Shown here one piece after another: positions 18,468-27,182 of a DNA stretch of 49,277 bases. A program made the translations under genes and the position numbers. The notes below the pieces were generated by a model. That model was not told the origin of the DNA and did not search any database. It worked only from the letters and a program-made list of their open reading frames with translations. Position 1 is the first letter of the stretch. Every line of letters starts with the position of its first letter. Source of the DNA: a virus; the IMG/VR virus record IMGVR_UViG_3300010151_005441, positions 1 to 49,277 of that record. One strand, given 5' to 3'.

Positions 18468-18949
18468 TGAGCTTGGCGGAAATTTTATGCTCGGCTACAA
18501 TTACCCTTGCTCTTCCACGCGCTGATTATGCTTGCAAGCACATGGACACGCTTGTTGCTGAGGCACAAGAAAACCAAATAAGCCCAACCGTGCTTGTTGC
18601 ACTCATACACGAGGAAAGTCGCTGGAAACCATGGGCAGTTTCGCGAGCCGGAGCCTGCGGCCTAACACAAGTTATGCCTAAATATACCAAGGGGAAGTGG
18701 TCGTGCCGCTCCTTGAAAAGACCAAAAACCGCTTTAAAGGCTGGCGCGACGATTCTTTCATACTGGGTTCATGTGTACGGTGACAGCGACTATACCATCG
18801 GTTTGTGTGGATATAACGGAGGATACCGGTGCAAAGGCAAAAACAAGAGTCGACGTTCTTTATCCTATGCTAAACGCGTGTTAAGGATGTCTGCTGAACT
18901 AGAGGAACTCGTTCAGTATCAACAAGAGGCACAACCCCTGGCGGAGTGA
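18467..18949 (+). CDS. Lytic transglycosylase (SLT fold)
   Basis: 160 aa, start ATG at 18467 with GGAGG at 18458-18462 (an adjacent ATG at 18464 is possible). After a hydrophobic, signal-like N-terminus (ILCSATITLALPRA), residues about 46-71 carry ALIHEESRWKPWAVS and AGACGLTQVMP. This is the classic lysozyme-like transglycosylase signature with the catalytic Glu in HEESR. A later GLCGYNGGY segment fits the NAxxxG-type motif. It cleaves peptidoglycan glycan strands with formation of anhydromuramic ends. It could act in lysis or in entry; a second wall enzyme (amidase) is at 29834. Confidence 0.85.
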   Translation: MSLAEILCSATITLALPRADYACKHMDTLVAEAQENQISPTVLVALIHEESRWKPWAVSRAGACGLTQVMPKYTKGKWSCRSLKRPKTALKAGATILSYWVHVYGDSDYTIGLCGYNGGYRCKGKNKSRRSLSYAKRVLRMSAELEELVQYQQEAQPLAE

Positions 18950-19782
18950 TGAAGGAACACACCTATGAATGTAAAACCCTTGTAGTGGGGGCTACATTAG
19001 AATCATTAATTCTAGCTTATTTTTTAGATGCCGCCTATATCCAAAATGACGATCGACCCCCTTTTCTTTTTGACTTTGTGGAGCCTTCTCTTCGGCTTAG
19101 CCCTTTGGGTATTGAAAATAAGAGCACGACCTTGCGCACAAACCGCGGCAACTTAGATGTCGGCCGCTCGAAGTATGATATATGGGAAGAATTGATGTTT
19201 AAAATGAGTGTCGATGGGCAAATCCCTATTGCTGGACTTCCAATAAAGCTTCGTCTTAAAGATAACACATTGCGCGCCGTGATAAAAGAAGCACACTATG
19301 TGGACTTCAAGTACGAAAAACTCTTCCTATGCGACGATAAACAAATTTTTGGAATGCCGCCTCCGTTAAGCGAATCAACTTCATATTTGGCTCATGACTG
19401 GTTTGATGTGAATGAAGGTTGCGTACACGAATACGATATGTTCATAACAGACGATGCTTTAGCTGCCACAATAAATTTTTATGCATCGCCGCGTATTGAT
19501 GGCAATGACGGGAGTAGGAAAGATCTAGTAGTAACCTCTGTGTTAGACACTCAAGACAAACTTTTTCAAATGGAATATTCAGACTTGTATTCGCGTATTA
19601 AGACAACAAAGATTATGCAAGCGCAGGGTATCCGAGGGGATAATGGGACTCCTCCTAAAATAGCTTTGAATAAGCGTGACGTATGGGAAATTCGTACACC
19701 ACAATACGAATTTGAAGAGGAAAATATAAAATATGTGGGTTCCTCACTAGACAATATCATAGAAGGTACTTTTGACTGGTAA
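18949..19782 (+). CDS. Unknown protein with Rossmann-like N-terminus
   Basis: 277 aa. A GTG at 18946 directly precedes the ATG at 18949; the ATG overlaps the upstream stop by one base and is preferred. The first 25 residues (CKTLVVGATLESLILAYFL) look like a strand-loop-helix dinucleotide-binding element, but the Gly-rich loop is incomplete. Later segments include LAHDWFDVNEGCVHEYDMF and NFYASPRIDGNDGSRKD. The overall look recalls FAD-dependent sugar mutase-type proteins, but it is too short and divergent to assign. Its stop overlaps the nucleotidyltransferase-like gene, so the two may work in one pathway. Confidence 0.5.
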   Translation: MKEHTYECKTLVVGATLESLILAYFLDAAYIQNDDRPPFLFDFVEPSLRLSPLGIENKSTTLRTNRGNLDVGRSKYDIWEELMFKMSVDGQIPIAGLPIKLRLKDNTLRAVIKEAHYVDFKYEKLFLCDDKQIFGMPPPLSESTSYLAHDWFDVNEGCVHEYDMFITDDALAATINFYASPRIDGNDGSRKDLVVTSVLDTQDKLFQMEYSDLYSRIKTTKIMQAQGIRGDNGTPPKIALNKRDVWEIRTPQYEFEEENIKYVGSSLDNIIEGTFDW

Positions 19783-20650
19783 GTATTTTCATCTCGCTGG
19801 AATTATATCGCTTCTCGGCGCCCGCGATAAGATGAGTGTAGGGTATCCCGATTATCTATTGCCGCTGGCCCCTGACTTTAATATGGTTGAAAGATCAATT
19901 GTCGAGTGTGCCTATGCAGGCTGCGAGACTATTTGGATAGTGTGCGATGATAATACGGTCCCTCTTTTACGACACAGGGTGGGGGACTGGATAGAGGACC
20001 CGGTGTACATACACCGTAAAAATACCAGACAGCCTTATAATTACCGCAAAGAAATTCCTATTTTTTATGTGCCCACTCACCCAGATGACATGGATCGTCG
20101 TGATTGCGCATCATGGGGTATACTTTCTGCTGCGCAAACGGCAACAAAGGTATCTTCACAGCTGAGTAAGTGGACAAAACCTCGGGCATTTTTTGTGAGT
20201 TTTCCTGAGGGTATCTCTGATCCCACGCTGGTTCGTGACTACCGAGAGGCTGTTTCCTCAGACTTCGGCTTTTGTTTCGCAACCCCCAGCGGTGAGACCT
20301 TTCAAGATGGCAAGAAGCTGGGCTTTACGTTCGGGTACGAACTCTTAACTCCTTTGATTCGTAACTTTAGATCAGAGGCTACTACCTTATTTAAGGAGGG
20401 CCTAAAACTACCGCGAGAGAAAAGGTATAGCGGCCGCTTCTTTTCTTTAAAAAAAGCGTTTAAATGTATTAATATTAAACATTATATGCAAAAAAAGACC
20501 CTTTTTTATTATGACGCAGGGGATTGGAAGGGATATAGGAACTATATAGCTTCAGAGGAAAGTGCAACTATTAAGCGGCCGTCAGAAGCAATTTTAAAAT
20601 TTAGGGAGTTTAACAGAATCCCCCAGGAGGAAACAAATGAAAACAGGTAA
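19772..20650 (+). CDS. Nucleotidyltransferase-like protein (GT-A-type)
   Basis: 292 aa from a TTG 11 bases before the previous stop. The beginning, LAGIISLLGARDKMSVGYPD followed by LLPLAPDFNMVERSIVECAYAGCETIWIVCDD, has the layout of sugar-phosphate nucleotidyltransferases: strand and loop, an L-P-L-A-type segment, then a helix leading to a strand that ends in two Asp. The second half (YMQKKTLFYYDAGDWKGYRNYI) is less recognisable. If correct, it would transfer a nucleotide to a sugar phosphate, fitting the phosphomannomutase at 41355 and PMI-like cupin at 46893. This is a family-level guess without a full catalytic signature. Confidence 0.45.
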   Translation: MTGKYFHLAGIISLLGARDKMSVGYPDYLLPLAPDFNMVERSIVECAYAGCETIWIVCDDNTVPLLRHRVGDWIEDPVYIHRKNTRQPYNYRKEIPIFYVPTHPDDMDRRDCASWGILSAAQTATKVSSQLSKWTKPRAFFVSFPEGISDPTLVRDYREAVSSDFGFCFATPSGETFQDGKKLGFTFGYELLTPLIRNFRSEATTLFKEGLKLPREKRYSGRFFSLKKAFKCINIKHYMQKKTLFYYDAGDWKGYRNYIASEESATIKRPSEAILKFREFNRIPQEETNENR

Positions 20651-20834
20651 AGAATTATTACGGGAATGGAGCGAAGAAGGCTCTGTTGAGACTGAGGTAC
20701 ATTATACGAAGAAGGAGATGGCTGAGGTTTTTGTCGAAAACTTGCTATTTTTGAAAGATAACTATTCTCATATCGATGGGGAACTCAGTTATGATCTTGA
20801 GAACTTAATTGCTGAATATGAAGAATATTGTTGA
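20637..20834 (+). CDS. Small acidic hypothetical protein
   Basis: 65 aa; ATG inside the end of the previous gene, with CAGGAGG just upstream. It is strongly acidic and helical (many Glu, with Leu/Tyr spacing) and has no Cys or membrane segment. The -35 box of the DnaE promoter overlaps its stop codon. No family is recognised. Confidence 0.6.
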   Translation: MKTGKELLREWSEEGSVETEVHYTKKEMAEVFVENLLFLKDNYSHIDGELSYDLENLIAEYEEYC

Positions 20835-20858
20835 CTTTTAAACTCGATCAGCTATAAT
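20831..20858 (+). promoter_or_regulatory. Promoter for the DNA polymerase III alpha gene
   Basis: TTGACT at 20831-20836, a 16-base spacer and a perfect TATAAT at 20853-20858. Predicted start about 20865; the TTG start codon at 20882 is preceded by AGGA at 20872-20875. Confidence 0.75.
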
Positions 20859-20881
20859 AGACTTAAGCAACAGGACACACT

Positions 20882-23800
20882 TTGAAACGAAAAAAGAATG
20901 AAATTCCATTTGTGAATTTCCACTCTCACACCACTTTCTCGGCTTTTGACGGGATGGGATACCCCGAGGCTCACATGGAGAACGTATGGGGAAACGGCGG
21001 TGATGCCATGGCAATTACTGATCATGGCAATATGAATAGCCTCGGATATCAGGTTGAGGCATTTCACAAAATGGCTCAAGAGGGCAAAGAGTTTAAACCT
21101 ATTTTTGGAATTGAGGCATATTTTATCCCCTCGGTAGCCAATTGGAAAGACGACTATCTTAATGCCCGTGAGGAAAAGAAAAAGCAAGAAAAGGGGAACA
21201 TCGTTATTGAGGATGAAGACCGGAAGAAGTATAAGAATATTCTTAACCAGCGCCGACACCTTATTCTGTTAGCCCAAAATGAAACAGGGCTAAAAAATCT
21301 TTTCAAGATGGTTTCAAAGTCCTTTCGCGGAGACAACTTCTATCGCTTCCCACGCATGGATTACAATCTTCTTCGGAAGAATAGTGAGGGTGTTATCGCA
21401 GCTAGCGCATGCATGAGCGGTATTTATAGCGGGTGTTATTGGCAAAACCGTGAGGAGGGCGACGAGGCCATCCTGGCAAACATGCGCCAGACGACCGAAA
21501 AGATGCAAAGAATTTTTGGGGATCGCTGGTACGCCGAGCTACAGTGGAATGCAATCCCGGAACAACACGAGATTAACAAATATATCATTCAGGTTGCCAG
21601 GGAATTTGGCGTAGACTTGATTTCTACCGCAGACAGTCACTACCCCTCTCAGGATACATGGCGCGATCGGGAGTTGTACCGGCGCCTGGGGTGGTTGGGA
21701 AAGAGTAGCCGCCCGGGCTGGATGTCAAACGAATTGCCAGCCGACATCGAAGAGGTGGGCTATGAGCTTTATCCTAAAAACGGCGATCAGATGTGGGAGG
21801 CATATCAACATTATTCCAAGAAGATGAACATCGCGTATGATGACAAGCTGGTACTCGATAGCATCGAAAGAACTCATCATATCGCACACGATAGGATCGA
21901 GTCCTTTCTTCCTAACACTGATGTGAAACTGCCATCGTTTGTCGTCCCACAGGGAAAGAGCGCGGACCAAGCGCTTGCCGCCATGTGTGTTTCCGGGCTC
22001 AAGACGCTCGGCCTAGGCAACGACAACGAATATGTGGAACGGCTAAAAGAAGAGGTTCACGTAATCAAAGATCGTGGCTTCTCAAAATATTTCTTGACGA
22101 TGAAGGCAATTGCCGACAAGGCAACAGACCGCCAACTAGTCGGCCCCGGTAGAGGTTCAGCGGCCGGCGCTCTGACAGCCTACGTACTTGGGATCACACA
22201 GGTCGATCCGATTCAGTATGGCTTGCAATTCGAGAGGTTTTTGCGGAAAGACGCAACAGACTATCCCGATATTGATTATGATGTGTCAGATCCTATGAAG
22301 CTGAAAGAGCACTTGATTGATGAGTGGGGGGAGAACTCTGTAGTTCCTATCTCCAATTGGAATACCTTGCAGTTACGCAGCCTCATTAAAGATATCTCTA
22401 AGTTTTATGATGTGCCGTTTACAGAAGTAAACTATGTTACGAACCGTATGATGGCTGAGGCAACGCCTACAGCAAAGAAGGCGCACGGGATCAAGGCAGG
22501 CGTTTATACTCCGACATTCGATGAGGTGATGGCGTACAGTCCAACTCTTCAGCAGTTCTTGTCTAAGTACCCGCATATTGAAACCCATGTTAACGCTTTG
22601 TACGGGCAGGTGCGCTCATGTAGTAGGCATGCCGGCGGTGTTGTAATTGCTGAGAACCTAGATGAACATATGCCGCTGATTAATAGTGGCGGGGTTACTC
22701 AATCTCCATGGACAGAGGGTCAACACGTCCGCCACTTAGAGCCGCTGGGTTTCATCAAATTCGATATTCTTGGCTTGGCGTCTTTGAGGATGATCGAGGG
22801 AGCGATATCTCATATCCTGAAACGCCACAAAGGGATCCCTGAACCGACATTTGAAGATATCCAAAAATACTACAATGAGAATCTTCATCCCGATGTTGTC
22901 AATCTCAATGAGCCCTCCGTTTATGAGAATGTATTCCACAAGGGGAAGTGGGCCGGCATATTCCAGTTCACGGAACAAGGCGCGCAAAAGTTTTGTGTTA
23001 ATGTTAAGCCCAATAACATCATCGATTTGGCAGCTATTACCTCTATCTATCGTCCTGGGCCCCTGAGCGCTGGTGTCGATAAACAGTACGTGCGGGCAAA
23101 AATGAATCCGGATGAGGTTGTATATCCTAGCGAGGAGGTACGAGAGGTCACAGAAGAAACGGCCGGGTTCTTAATTTTTCAAGAACAAATTGCCGAACTG
23201 GCTCACAAACTTGGACACGGAATCTCACTAGACGAAGGGAACAAGCTGCGGAAACTTCTCACAAAAAAGGGTGTTGCAGGAGTAGAAGCGCAGAAGAATA
23301 AGATCAAAGGGAAATTTATCCAGGGGTGTGCGTCAAAAGGTATTTCCCAATCGGAGGCCTCACACCTGTGGGACACCTTTGAATACTTTTCAGGGTATGG
23401 TTTTAATAAATCGCATGCTGTTTCTTATTCCATACTTTCATATCAGTGCGCGTGGTTGTTACACCACTACCCCTCAGAATGGGTAGCCGCTTTCCTAGAC
23501 AAAGAACCGGAGAGTCGTAAAGAAAAGGCGATCAACATCGCTAAATCTCTAGGGTTTACAATTGCCCCTCTGGACGTGAATGCGTCCGGGACAGTTTGGG
23601 ATATTTCTGCTGATGGGCATACTCTGATCCAGCCGCTTACCTCCATCAAAGGTTTAGGAGAAGCAGCAATTAAACAGATACTGAGTAATCGGCCGTTTGA
23701 GACCGTAGAAGATTTTATCTTCAACGAGGGTATCACTTACAGCAAATTGAATAAAAAGGCGCTAGATGTCTTGTGCCGCGGCAACGCGTTAAACGAATTG

Positions 23801-24289
23801 GTAGATGAGAGATTTAGTGGTCTGAAACATTTTTGGTCCGCATGTGTTGTGGACCGCCCTAAGAACAAAAATAAGTTAGCCGACAATATTGAAAAATATA
23901 GACCCGAAGGTGAGTTTGAGGACGAAGAAAAGATCCAACACCTTGTAGAACTCACGGGGGTATACCCTCTTAACTTGGTCATGGGCCCCGATTTGGTGGA
24001 AAAGCTACAGGAAAAATATATTCCGAGAATTTCTGAGTACGACCCTGAATTACAGGTGGCGTGGTTTATACCACGTAAAATTGTTCCAAAGAAAACCAAA
24101 AATGGTAAAGACTACTGGATTGTGGAAGTGATTGACGATTCTAGCGTCATGACACGGATCCGGTGCTGGGGTGTCAGGAACACAGATATGTTATTGGTCA
24201 ATCGACCTTATATGGCGAAACTCGATTACAGTGAAGACTGGGGGTTTAGTACACGCTCGATTAGACATAATTTTAGGATGTTAGCATGA
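20882..24289 (+). CDS. dnaE: DNA polymerase III alpha subunit, DnaE type (family C)
   Basis: 1135 aa, about the length of bacterial DnaE. An N-terminal PHP domain begins at about residue 10 (FVNFHSHTTFSAFDG, then AITDHGN). The family C catalytic core follows: PGRGSAAGALTAYVLGIT (about 421-438) and PDIDYD (about 461-466) with the catalytic aspartates. Further typical blocks are SCSRHAGGVVIA, GIFQFTEQGAQKF, YRPGPLSAG and GYGFNKSHAVSYSILSYQ. A C-terminal OB-like region ends around IRCWGVRN. No proofreading DnaQ domain is fused. It is probably the main replicase of this phage, in place of the T4-type family B enzyme. It has its own promoter and a TTG start. dUTPase follows with an ATGA overlap. 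Confidence 0.93.
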   Translation: MKRKKNEIPFVNFHSHTTFSAFDGMGYPEAHMENVWGNGGDAMAITDHGNMNSLGYQVEAFHKMAQEGKEFKPIFGIEAYFIPSVANWKDDYLNAREEKKKQEKGNIVIEDEDRKKYKNILNQRRHLILLAQNETGLKNLFKMVSKSFRGDNFYRFPRMDYNLLRKNSEGVIAASACMSGIYSGCYWQNREEGDEAILANMRQTTEKMQRIFGDRWYAELQWNAIPEQHEINKYIIQVAREFGVDLISTADSHYPSQDTWRDRELYRRLGWLGKSSRPGWMSNELPADIEEVGYELYPKNGDQMWEAYQHYSKKMNIAYDDKLVLDSIERTHHIAHDRIESFLPNTDVKLPSFVVPQGKSADQALAAMCVSGLKTLGLGNDNEYVERLKEEVHVIKDRGFSKYFLTMKAIADKATDRQLVGPGRGSAAGALTAYVLGITQVDPIQYGLQFERFLRKDATDYPDIDYDVSDPMKLKEHLIDEWGENSVVPISNWNTLQLRSLIKDISKFYDVPFTEVNYVTNRMMAEATPTAKKAHGIKAGVYTPTFDEVMAYSPTLQQFLSKYPHIETHVNALYGQVRSCSRHAGGVVIAENLDEHMPLINSGGVTQSPWTEGQHVRHLEPLGFIKFDILGLASLRMIEGAISHILKRHKGIPEPTFEDIQKYYNENLHPDVVNLNEPSVYENVFHKGKWAGIFQFTEQGAQKFCVNVKPNNIIDLAAITSIYRPGPLSAGVDKQYVRAKMNPDEVVYPSEEVREVTEETAGFLIFQEQIAELAHKLGHGISLDEGNKLRKLLTKKGVAGVEAQKNKIKGKFIQGCASKGISQSEASHLWDTFEYFSGYGFNKSHAVSYSILSYQCAWLLHHYPSEWVAAFLDKEPESRKEKAINIAKSLGFTIAPLDVNASGTVWDISADGHTLIQPLTSIKGLGEAAIKQILSNRPFETVEDFIFNEGITYSKLNKKALDVLCRGNALNELVDERFSGLKHFWSACVVDRPKNKNKLADNIEKYRPEGEFEDEEKIQHLVELTGVYPLNLVMGPDLVEKLQEKYIPRISEYDPELQVAWFIPRKIVPKKTKNGKDYWIVEVIDDSSVMTRIRCWGVRNTDMLLVNRPYMAKLDYSEDWGFSTRSIRHNFRMLA

Positions 24290-24747
24290 ACAATACAATG
24301 AGAGTTTATAAAATTAGAAAAAACGCTAAGCTACCCCACAGGGCGCATCCAACTGATGCGGGGATGGACTTGTTTTACTGCCCAGACAATGAGGAGTTGT
24401 CGTCACACATTACGATTGACCCTGGTTCAACCCGGCTGATCCCGACTGGTATTAAGGTAGAAGTGCCTAACAATCATATGCTGGAAGTTAAGAACAAATC
24501 TGGGATTGCTTTCAAACAACAGCTTGTGGTGGGTGCCTGTGTTGTGGATGCGGGCTACGACGGAGAATTGTATATCAACTTGCACAACATTGGCACGCGT
24601 CCCAGCACGATAGAATCTGGTCAGAAGGTTGCTCAAGGGGTTCTTATACCTATCGTGACCTGTGAAATCCAAGAGGTTCGAGAGGATTGCCTCAACCAGG
24701 CGACAGAGCGGGGAAGCGGAGCGTTTGGCTCGACGGGGTTGAAATAA
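24286..24747 (+). CDS. dut: dUTPase
   Basis: 153 aa; ATG overlaps the polymerase stop by four bases. Trimeric dUTPase motifs occur in order: AHPTDAGMDL (motif 1), EVKNKSGIAF (motif 2), GACVVDAGYDGEL (motif 3, with the uracil-binding Tyr and catalytic Asp), a GQKVAQGVL motif 4 and RGSGAFGSTG (motif 5, the Phe-bearing phosphate loop). It hydrolyses dUTP to dUMP, keeping uracil out of DNA and supplying ThyX with dUMP. Length is normal for the family. Confidence 0.92.
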   Translation: MNNTMRVYKIRKNAKLPHRAHPTDAGMDLFYCPDNEELSSHITIDPGSTRLIPTGIKVEVPNNHMLEVKNKSGIAFKQQLVVGACVVDAGYDGELYINLHNIGTRPSTIESGQKVAQGVLIPIVTCEIQEVREDCLNQATERGSGAFGSTGLK

Positions 24748-25253
24748 TGGATAAGAAAACTCAAGAAACCATGTTTAGTTCGAAAAGTGCTGAGTGGGAA
24801 ACCCCCGAAGACTTTTTCAATAAGTTGAATCAAACATATAATTTTACTTTAGATCCGTGCTCGACTTCAGCAAATACTAAATGCCAGAATCATTATACTA
24901 AGGAAGACGACGGTCTAACACAGGACTGGGGAGGTCAACAGGTTTTCGTGAATCCTCCTTACGGCCGCCAGATGAAAAAGTGGGTTAAAAAAGCTTTCGA
25001 AGAGGGTCAGAAACCCGATACAACGGTGGTGATGCTTATTCCCTCACGAACTGACACAAAGTATTGGCACGATTATTGTATGAAGGCTGATGTCATCTAT
25101 TTTGTGAAGGGAAGGCTCCATTTTAAGAATAAAGTTGCTGCTGATCACGCGGGAAAAACAAAAACTAGCCCTGCTCCCTTCCCTTCCGCAGTAGTTGTTT
25201 TTGGCGCCCCCACAAAGGGCATGCCTTTCTTGGGAGTGATGAGTAATAAATGA
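24747..25253 (+). CDS. Phage DNA N6-adenine methyltransferase (Dam-type)
   Basis: 168 aa. The ATG at 24747 overlaps the dUTPase stop by one base; the in-frame TTG at 24687 is rejected because it overlaps dUTPase by 61 bases. The N-terminus (MFSSKSAEWETPEDFFNKLN), LDPCSTS and the catalytic NPPYG (about 72-76) are the signature of the phage Dam family, with later MLIPSRTDTKYWHDYC. It transfers a methyl group from SAM to adenine N6. Probable roles are protection from host restriction or replication timing. The recognition site cannot be read from sequence. Confidence 0.88.
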   Translation: MDKKTQETMFSSKSAEWETPEDFFNKLNQTYNFTLDPCSTSANTKCQNHYTKEDDGLTQDWGGQQVFVNPPYGRQMKKWVKKAFEEGQKPDTTVVMLIPSRTDTKYWHDYCMKADVIYFVKGRLHFKNKVAADHAGKTKTSPAPFPSAVVVFGAPTKGMPFLGVMSNK

Positions 25254-25525
25254 GTATAGAAAGAAAGATAAAAAGAAAAAGAGAAGCAAAGGAACGTAAG
25301 ATGCAAAAAGATATTACTAGTAAACTGAATATGTTTGATAGGTTACCTGAAGAGTGTTTGGCGTGTGAGAAAGTTTTTGACAACCAAAATAAAGAGATGG
25401 TGTCTACATGGAATGTAGTGGTAAGAGAGGTAGAAGGAGTCGTCAGACTTTACTGTCCTGATTGCTGGGGCACAGCGCAAGAAGTAATAAAAACGTACTG
25501 GGCAGAGAAGGAAGATAAAGAGTGA
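25250..25525 (+). CDS. Small zinc-ribbon-like protein
   Basis: 91 aa, ATGA overlap with the methyltransferase stop. The N-terminus is highly basic (many Lys/Arg) and helical. Two Cys pairs, CLAC (36-39) and CPDC (69-72), are spaced as in a treble-clef or zinc-ribbon. The linker between them is beta-like (STWNVVVREVEGVVRLY). This suggests a zinc-stabilised nucleic-acid- or protein-binding mini-protein. No specific family is recognised. It is coupled to the IMPDH/GMPR gene by a GTGA overlap. Confidence 0.65.
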   Translation: MSIERKIKRKREAKERKMQKDITSKLNMFDRLPEECLACEKVFDNQNKEMVSTWNVVVREVEGVVRLYCPDCWGTAQEVIKTYWAEKEDKE

Positions 25526-26550
25526 AGGTCGCTGTAAGTTACGATGACGTTCTGTTGGTACCACGTTACTCAGAGATCGAAAGTCGTGGGGAAGTTATAA
25601 TCGGTAATAGCTTGGACGATGATATCTGGCTTGACCTTCCGCTTCTTGCCAGTCCTATGGATACTGTGTCAGAACTGGAAATGGGAGCTGCGATCGCCAA
25701 GGAGGGCGGGTTAGCAATTATCCATCGTTATAACACCATCCGGGAACAGCAGGACATCGTGGCGAAGGTGGTAGAATCGCTGGACCTTGGCCACGGTCGA
25801 GTCGGCGCCGCAATTGGGGTGAAGGGGGATTACATCGAACGTGCCGGGAGTCTTATCGACGCCGGCGCCATAGCTATCTGCCTCGACGTAGCTCATGGGG
25901 ATCACGCTATGGTTGAAAGGGCTCTCAAGAGCCTGCGTGACAAATATACAGATATCGCACACTTTATGGCAGGGAACGTTGCAACGCTAGAGGGGCTTAA
26001 CCATTTAGCTGAATGGGGCGCTGATAGTGTGAGAGTGGGTATCGGAGGTGGAAGTATCTGTAGTACCCGAATTGAGACAGGGCATGGTGTACCAACTTTA
26101 GAATCTATTTTTGACTGCGTGAAAACTGAACATGACGTAAAGATTATTGCTGACGGAGGTATCAAGACAGCAGGCGACATCGTCAAATCCTTGGCAGCCG
26201 GCGCTGATTTTGTTATGGTAGGTTCCATGCTGGCAGGCACGACAGAGACACCGGGAGAGATATATACAAGCCCCAACCAGGGCAAGAAGTATAAAGCTTA
26301 TCGCGGTATGGCCTCTGAAGCGGCCCAGCTTAGTTGGCGAGGTACCTCAGCATCCCCGGAGGGAATCTCCACAACTGTTCCGTTTAAGGGCTCCGTTGCT
26401 CCTATTTTACAGCGTCTCCGGGGCAATATTGCTTCTGGACTTTCTTACTCTGGAGCACGTAATTTAAATGAGTTGCATGCTGTTGCCAAGTTTATCAGAC
26501 AAACACCAGCCGCGCAGATCGAAAGCTCTACTCACATATTGAATCGATGA
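25522..26550 (+). CDS. IMP dehydrogenase / GMP reductase family enzyme
   Basis: 342 aa from a GTG. YDDVLLVPRYS opens the family's TIM barrel, SPMDTVSE follows, and the catalytic Cys lies in GGGSICSTRIETGHGVP (Cys about residue 180). IADGGIKTAGDIVKSLAAGADFVMVGSML is the phosphate-binding block. There are no CBS domains, so length matches GMP reductase or a minimal IMPDH. The flap region mixes both: YRGMASEAAQ and VPFKG look like GMPR, while SPEG looks like IMPDH. It should act on purine nucleotides, either IMP to XMP or GMP to IMP. The direction cannot be settled from sequence. Confidence 0.85.
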   Translation: MKVAVSYDDVLLVPRYSEIESRGEVIIGNSLDDDIWLDLPLLASPMDTVSELEMGAAIAKEGGLAIIHRYNTIREQQDIVAKVVESLDLGHGRVGAAIGVKGDYIERAGSLIDAGAIAICLDVAHGDHAMVERALKSLRDKYTDIAHFMAGNVATLEGLNHLAEWGADSVRVGIGGGSICSTRIETGHGVPTLESIFDCVKTEHDVKIIADGGIKTAGDIVKSLAAGADFVMVGSMLAGTTETPGEIYTSPNQGKKYKAYRGMASEAAQLSWRGTSASPEGISTTVPFKGSVAPILQRLRGNIASGLSYSGARNLNELHAVAKFIRQTPAAQIESSTHILNR

Positions 26551-26876
26551 AATATGGTAAGACAAAAAAAAATATTGTGTTCAAAGAGACCGATAAGCGA
26601 CACGCTGAGTTGAGAATTCGGCTAAATTATGACGGCCTTACACAACAATTCTTTTTTTCTTCTCTCATAACGGGCTACATTGAGGGAGATAAAGATATTG
26701 TGACTTATGTTGACAAAATTAAAGAGGAATACAAGGTCCAGACAATTGCCAAGCGGGCTAAAGTGAAAAAGAAGAGGGTTGAAGCGAAAACAAATAAAAC
26801 TAAAATGGGGTTAAACCCTGAAGAACTAGAGTCTATTTTTGATATTATCGCAGAAAATGAAAAGGAGAAACTGTGA
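26547..26876 (+). CDS. Basic hypothetical protein
   Basis: 109 aa, ATGA overlap with the upstream enzyme gene. The N-terminal half looks beta-rich (AELRIRLNYDGLTQQFFFSS), followed by a strongly basic helix (AKRAKVKKKRVEAKTNKTK) and an acidic C-terminus. The N-terminal part resembles ribbon-helix-helix-like or small phage regulators only superficially. Its function is unknown. It is coupled to the sigma-region-4-like gene by a GTGA overlap. Confidence 0.6.
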   Translation: MKYGKTKKNIVFKETDKRHAELRIRLNYDGLTQQFFFSSLITGYIEGDKDIVTYVDKIKEEYKVQTIAKRAKVKKKRVEAKTNKTKMGLNPEELESIFDIIAENEKEKL

Positions 26877-27103
26877 GAGATTGCACTAAAAAATGCATAG
26901 AGCTTGATGTAAGCTGTCCGGTAGAGGATTGCCGCCAATGGATTGACTATGAAGAAGATTTAAACTGTACTCTATTGGCTGTGCAGAAACACGGCAAGAT
27001 GACTTTCAGAGAAGTGGCGAAGCGCTTAGGGGTTTCGTTTGTACGAATTAAGCAGATACAAGATAAATCTGTTGCCTCGTTGGCAAAAAACACACTTTTA
27101 TAA
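26873..27103 (+). CDS. Mini-protein with sigma-70 region 4-like helix-turn-helix
   Basis: 76 aa from a GTG overlapping the previous stop. The first 25 residues contain Cys pairs (CTKKC, CPVEDC) that may bind zinc. Residues about 28-72 resemble the helix-turn-helix of sigma-70 region 4: MTFREVAKRLGVSFVRIKQIQDKSVASL parallels the bacterial pattern with a T-x-x-E-V/A, L-G-V-S, R-I-x-Q-I and K-A/S-L series. There is no region 2, so it cannot be a full sigma factor. It may be a DNA-binding regulator or a factor touching host RNA polymerase. It is the last gene before a promoter-containing gap. Confidence 0.6.
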   Translation: MRDCTKKCIELDVSCPVEDCRQWIDYEEDLNCTLLAVQKHGKMTFREVAKRLGVSFVRIKQIQDKSVASLAKNTLL

Positions 27104-27111
27104 AGTGTTTT
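27092..27111 (+). terminator. Weak hairpin overlapping the end of the sigma-4-like gene
   Basis: ACACTTT at 27092-27098 and AAAGTGT at 27102-27108 form a 7-bp stem with a 3-base loop, followed by only three T residues. It overlaps the last codons of the gene. It may be a weak terminator or a protein-binding inverted repeat. The rest of the gap to 27182 has a possible -10 (TATACT, 27117-27122) without a good -35. Confidence 0.35.
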
Positions 27112-27182
27112 CGGATTATACTTACTATTTACTAGCATAAGAGTATTCCACGCGTCTACCCTATAAAGGAGCCACTTACATC

